Assembly (NCBI GenBank): GCA_040880285.1
Contig: JBBDIT010000050.1
Span: 37,651 to 101,650, forward strand
From: JANQJA01 sp040880285
GTDB taxonomy: Bacteria; Pseudomonadota; Gammaproteobacteria; Pseudomonadales; Azotimanducaceae
Length of the DNA: 64,000 bases
Direction of reading: 5' to 3'
Shown: piece by piece, positions 61,372-64,000 of the stretch
Position numbering within the stretch: the stretch's first letter is position 1
Layout of the letters: each line of letters begins with the position of its first letter
Position numbers and translations under genes: made by a program
The notes under the pieces: model-generated
Databases searched by the model: none
Told to the model about the DNA's origin: nothing
The model's input: only the letters and a program-made list of their open reading frames with translations

Positions 61372-62988
61372 ATGACACAAATGACCGGGGGAGAGGCGGT
61401 GTACCAGACGCTGCTGGCGAGTGGTGTTGACCATGTATTCGGCATTGTGAGTGTGCACAACATTCCCATTTATGATGCCATCCTGCGGGGAGGCGGTATC
61501 AAGATGATTGATGTCCGGCATGAGCAGGGTGCGGTGCATGCAGCCGACGGTTATGCAAGGGCGACTGGTAAGCTCGGCGTCGCGATCACCAGTACCGGTC
61601 CCGGTGCGACCAACGGCATGACCGGCCTGTTTGAAGCCGGTTTCGCGTCGTCTCGCGTGTTGATGATTACCGGACAAACCGAGACCCGTCATTACGGCAA
61701 AGGCAAGGGTGTGTTGCATGAAGCCGAGTTGCAGTTGCCCATGTTGCGTAATGTCACCCGCATCACCGAGAGCCCACGGCGAACCCGGGATGTTCCAGAA
61801 GCCCTGGCTCGTGTGATTAGAAATATCATGACCGGGCGACCACAACCAGGAGCGATTGAAATTCCAGTCGACCTGCAATACGAAAGTGTCGATTTGGAAA
61901 TTGCCAGCCTCATTGAAGGCGAGCGGATCGAGCCGGATGCCTCCGCCATCAAGACGGCGGTCAAAAGGCTCGGTGAAACCGGTAGACGTTTCATCATTGC
62001 CGGGGGCGGGGTGATCAGGAGCGGCGCCTCGGATGAATTGGTCAAACTTGCCGAGGCACTGGATGCGCCTGTCTTTACCACTACCAATGGTCGCGGTGCG
62101 ATACCGGAAGACCATGCACTTGCCGGTGGTACCTTTTTGATGGCCTGTCGAGAGGCCATTGCTGATGCGGATCTCGTACTGGCGGTCGGGACCCGATTCC
62201 AGGGTGGCAGCACCGGTAACTTTTCCCTGCAGATGCCGGGCTCGCTGATTCATATCGATGCCGACCCGCATATGGTGGGACTGAATTATTCCCCGGAGGT
62301 CGCCGTGTTGGGGGATGCAAAATTATCACTCACCGCCATACTGGACAGCATCAATGCTGTTGCCGGCGACGCTGCCTTCAAGACCAGGGTGCTGGCGGCC
62401 GCCGGGACTGCCCGCAAGGGTGTGCGTGAACGTATGGGGCCGGATTTTGAATTGATCATGGATACCATCCGTGACCGACTTCCGGTAGAGGGCCATATTG
62501 TGAGGGATGCCACCGTGCCCGCCTATGTCTGGGGCAATACGTTGATACCGATTTTGAAGCCACAGACTTCCCACCACACCACCTCTGCCGCCATTGGTCC
62601 GGGATTGCCGCTGGCAATCGGTGCTGCCCTCGGCACAGGTGAAAAAGCCGTGGTCATCCAGGGCGACGGCGGTTTTATGTTAAACCTGTCGGAACTGGCT
62701 ACTGCAGTGCAATTCAAGGTACCGGTGATTGTGTGCCTGTTTAATGACGGTGGTTACGGCGTTTTACGCCGCATTCAGGGTGCGCGCTTTGAAGGTCGCA
62801 CCACTGGCGTCGATTTGGCTACCCCGGATTTTGTCAAAGTAGCTGAAGGGATTGGCCTTAAAGGCATCGCGGTCGACAGCGCCGAGGCATTTGCTGATGC
62901 GTTCGACACCGCCATGGCAACCGACGGTCCGGTACTGCTGGATATCAACATGAACCATCTGCAACCCATGCGAATGGGGATTGGCTAA
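61372..62988 (+). CDS. Thiamine-diphosphate-dependent enzyme (acetolactate-synthase-like)
   Basis: 538 residues from the ATG at 61372 with GAGG 9 nt upstream; the open frame extends to 60967 only as a shadow. PYR domain with the catalytic Glu in VRHEQGAVHAADGYARATGK, the family phrase TSTGPGATNGMTGLFEA, a central domain (about 190-330; FIIAGGGVIRSGAS) and a PP domain with VVIQGDGGFMLNLSELATAV (GDG...N metal-binding motif) and CLFNDGGYGVLRRIQGARFE. It belongs to the acetolactate-synthase/benzoylformate-decarboxylase superfamily; the FAD-site pattern is weak. It overlaps pdxA by 1 bp. Substrate unknown, likely a 2-keto acid. Confidence 0.9.
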   Translation: MTQMTGGEAVYQTLLASGVDHVFGIVSVHNIPIYDAILRGGGIKMIDVRHEQGAVHAADGYARATGKLGVAITSTGPGATNGMTGLFEAGFASSRVLMITGQTETRHYGKGKGVLHEAELQLPMLRNVTRITESPRRTRDVPEALARVIRNIMTGRPQPGAIEIPVDLQYESVDLEIASLIEGERIEPDASAIKTAVKRLGETGRRFIIAGGGVIRSGASDELVKLAEALDAPVFTTTNGRGAIPEDHALAGGTFLMACREAIADADLVLAVGTRFQGGSTGNFSLQMPGSLIHIDADPHMVGLNYSPEVAVLGDAKLSLTAILDSINAVAGDAAFKTRVLAAAGTARKGVRERMGPDFELIMDTIRDRLPVEGHIVRDATVPAYVWGNTLIPILKPQTSHHTTSAAIGPGLPLAIGAALGTGEKAVVIQGDGGFMLNLSELATAVQFKVPVIVCLFNDGGYGVLRRIQGARFEGRTTGVDLATPDFVKVAEGIGLKGIAVDSAEAFADAFDTAMATDGPVLLDINMNHLQPMRMGIG

Positions 62989-63986
62989 TGAAGCCTGTGC
63001 TTGCAGTCACGATGGGCGATCCGGCCGGTGTGGGCGCCGAAATTATTGTCAAGGCGCTCTCCAACAAGGCGGTATTCAAACGCGCGCAACCGTTTGTGAT
63101 TGGGAACCGCGCCTGTCTTGAAGCCGCCATGGCGCAAACCGGGATCGACGCACGCCTGTCATCACTGCAGGATCCAGGTGAAATTGATGAAACCGACAAG
63201 TCTATCCAGGTCTGGGAGCCGGTTACATTCGATAGTCGTAACCTGCGCATGGGGGAAGTATCGGCTGCCTGCGGTGAAGCCGCAGTGCAGTATTTTGAAG
63301 CGGCGGTCAACTTGTCGCTGGCTGGCGACATCAAGGGTGTCGTTACCTGCCCCATCAACAAGGAAGCCGTGGGTGCCGCTGGCTATCATGGTGATATCGG
63401 CCACCAGGAAATCCTCTCCAGGATGACGGGGTCAACGCTGACAGCCACGATGCTCATGACGACTGGCCTTAAGGTGGCACATCTTTCGACGCACAAACCG
63501 CTGGCCGAGGCTGTGAAATATGTCACCCAGGGCGTGTTGGTGGAAAAACTTAAATTAACCTCGGACAGTTTGCAAAGCTGGAGTGGGCGCTTGCCGCATA
63601 TTGCAGTGGCCGCACTCAACCCGCATGGCGGCGAAGGTGGGATGTTGGGGCGCGAGGAGATCGACGAAATCGCGCCGGCAGTTGCAACTGCAAAGTCCAT
63701 GGGGCTGAATGTCTCCGGGCCCTATCCGGCTGATTCGATCTTCTACCGCGCTGTTGCTGGTGAATTCGATGCGGTGTTGGCGCTGTATCACGATCAAGGC
63801 CACATTGCGATCAAGGTACATAACTTTGAAGACAGTATTACCGCAACCATGGGGATCCCCTTTATCCGCACGTCAGTTGACCATGGTACCGCCTTCGACA
63901 TCGCAGGCCAGAATCGTGCCAACGCAGACGGCCTTGAAAAAGCGATCGGTGCGGCCATTGATATGATGAACGGGACTTTGGATTAG
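62988..63986 (+). CDS. pdxA: PdxA-family 4-hydroxythreonine-4-phosphate dehydrogenase
   Basis: 332 residues, normal length. VTMGDPAGVGAEIIVKAL at the N terminus, VTCPINKEAVGAAGYHGDIG, HLSTHKPLAEAVKYV, ALNPHGGEGGMLGREEIDEI (metal-binding His/Asp region), YHDQGHIAIKVHNFEDSITA (second metal His) and RTSVDHGTAFDIAGQ are the PdxA signature blocks. PdxA oxidises 4-phosphohydroxy-L-threonine in vitamin B6 synthesis; PdxA2 paralogues act in catabolic operons. Here it sits in a degradation-like run rather than next to ksgA/surA, so a PdxA2-type role is more likely than B6 synthesis. Its start overlaps the previous stop by 1 bp. Confidence 0.93.
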   Translation: MKPVLAVTMGDPAGVGAEIIVKALSNKAVFKRAQPFVIGNRACLEAAMAQTGIDARLSSLQDPGEIDETDKSIQVWEPVTFDSRNLRMGEVSAACGEAAVQYFEAAVNLSLAGDIKGVVTCPINKEAVGAAGYHGDIGHQEILSRMTGSTLTATMLMTTGLKVAHLSTHKPLAEAVKYVTQGVLVEKLKLTSDSLQSWSGRLPHIAVAALNPHGGEGGMLGREEIDEIAPAVATAKSMGLNVSGPYPADSIFYRAVAGEFDAVLALYHDQGHIAIKVHNFEDSITATMGIPFIRTSVDHGTAFDIAGQNRANADGLEKAIGAAIDMMNGTLD

Positions 63987-63999
63987 GGACTTTGGATTA
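63972..63999. repeat. 14-bp tandem duplication at the 3' end of pdxA
   Basis: GGGACTTTGGATTA is repeated head to tail (63972-63985, 63986-63999). The TAG stop ends at 63986, so the second copy lies outside the gene. The window ends here. Confidence 0.95.
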
Positions 64000-64000
64000 G

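Overview
The window reads as a scaffolded draft chromosome segment (two runs of exactly 100 N, at 14168-14267 and 16325-16424) from a Gram-negative gammaproteobacterium, probably a marine, lipid-using heterotroph. Pointers are AceK, an HdfR-like LysR regulator, a PA3496-like small protein, FxsA, three TonB-dependent receptors, an RND efflux system and many acyl-CoA/lipid enzymes (two hotdog/MaoC genes, enoyl-CoA hydratase, MFE2-type SDR, SCP-x-type thiolase-like protein, PhyH dioxygenase). I see no rRNA, tRNA, CRISPR array, insertion sequence or prophage. Gene density is high and most neighbours are closely spaced.

Layout. 1-5.7 kb (minus): M16 peptidase fragment, then an RND pump operon (gntR, adaptor, permease) behind a promoter with stacked TGGTC/GACCA operator half-sites. 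5.9-9.2 kb: aceK facing a hotdog protein and an alpha/beta hydrolase with a Cys nucleophile. 9.3-12.7 kb: a cis-prenyltransferase with archaeal flavour, an FHA-GGDEF diguanylate cyclase, a multi-spanning membrane protein of possible flippase type and a CDP-alcohol phosphatidyltransferase. 12.7-17.4 kb (interrupted by both gaps): a gene whose start lies in a 12-bp tandem repeat, an NAD-binding epimerase, two hotdog dehydratase subunits, an aminotransferase and a beta-lactamase-fold hydrolase. 17.4-20.3 kb (minus): two MFS transporters and a small TTG-start gene. 20.5-26.2 kb (plus): zinc-ribbon protein, small His/Cys membrane protein plus ZnuD-like receptor (zinc uptake), and an adjacent tldD/tldE pair.

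26-44 kb: MATE exporter, thiolase-like protein, ribbon-helix-helix regulator, PA3496-like protein, hdfR, a three-gene overlapping operon (amidohydrolase, SelA/DgaE-like PLP enzyme, CDP-alcohol phosphatidyltransferase), a repeat protein, a lactonase, an SDR, a heterodimeric ABC exporter, an FGGY kinase with KDPG aldolase, and a PhyH dioxygenase. 44-51 kb (minus): two large TonB receptors with clear terminators; one carries calcium-binding-type Asp-rich repeats. 51.6-55.3 kb: NorM-like MATE transporter, a heptamer repeat, an M20 peptidase, a decayed von Willebrand A gene broken by a 14-bp duplication, and fxsA.

55.4-64 kb (plus): a compact run of enoyl-CoA hydratase, MoxR-type AAA+ ATPase, a 1011-residue VWA protein (CbbQO/NorQD-like activator pair), a VOC protein that appears internally deleted, alpha/beta hydrolase, ThDP enzyme and PdxA. 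This run is the best candidate in the window for an uncharacterised pathway: an ATPase/VWA metalloenzyme-maturation pair embedded in a catabolic operon whose client is not obvious.
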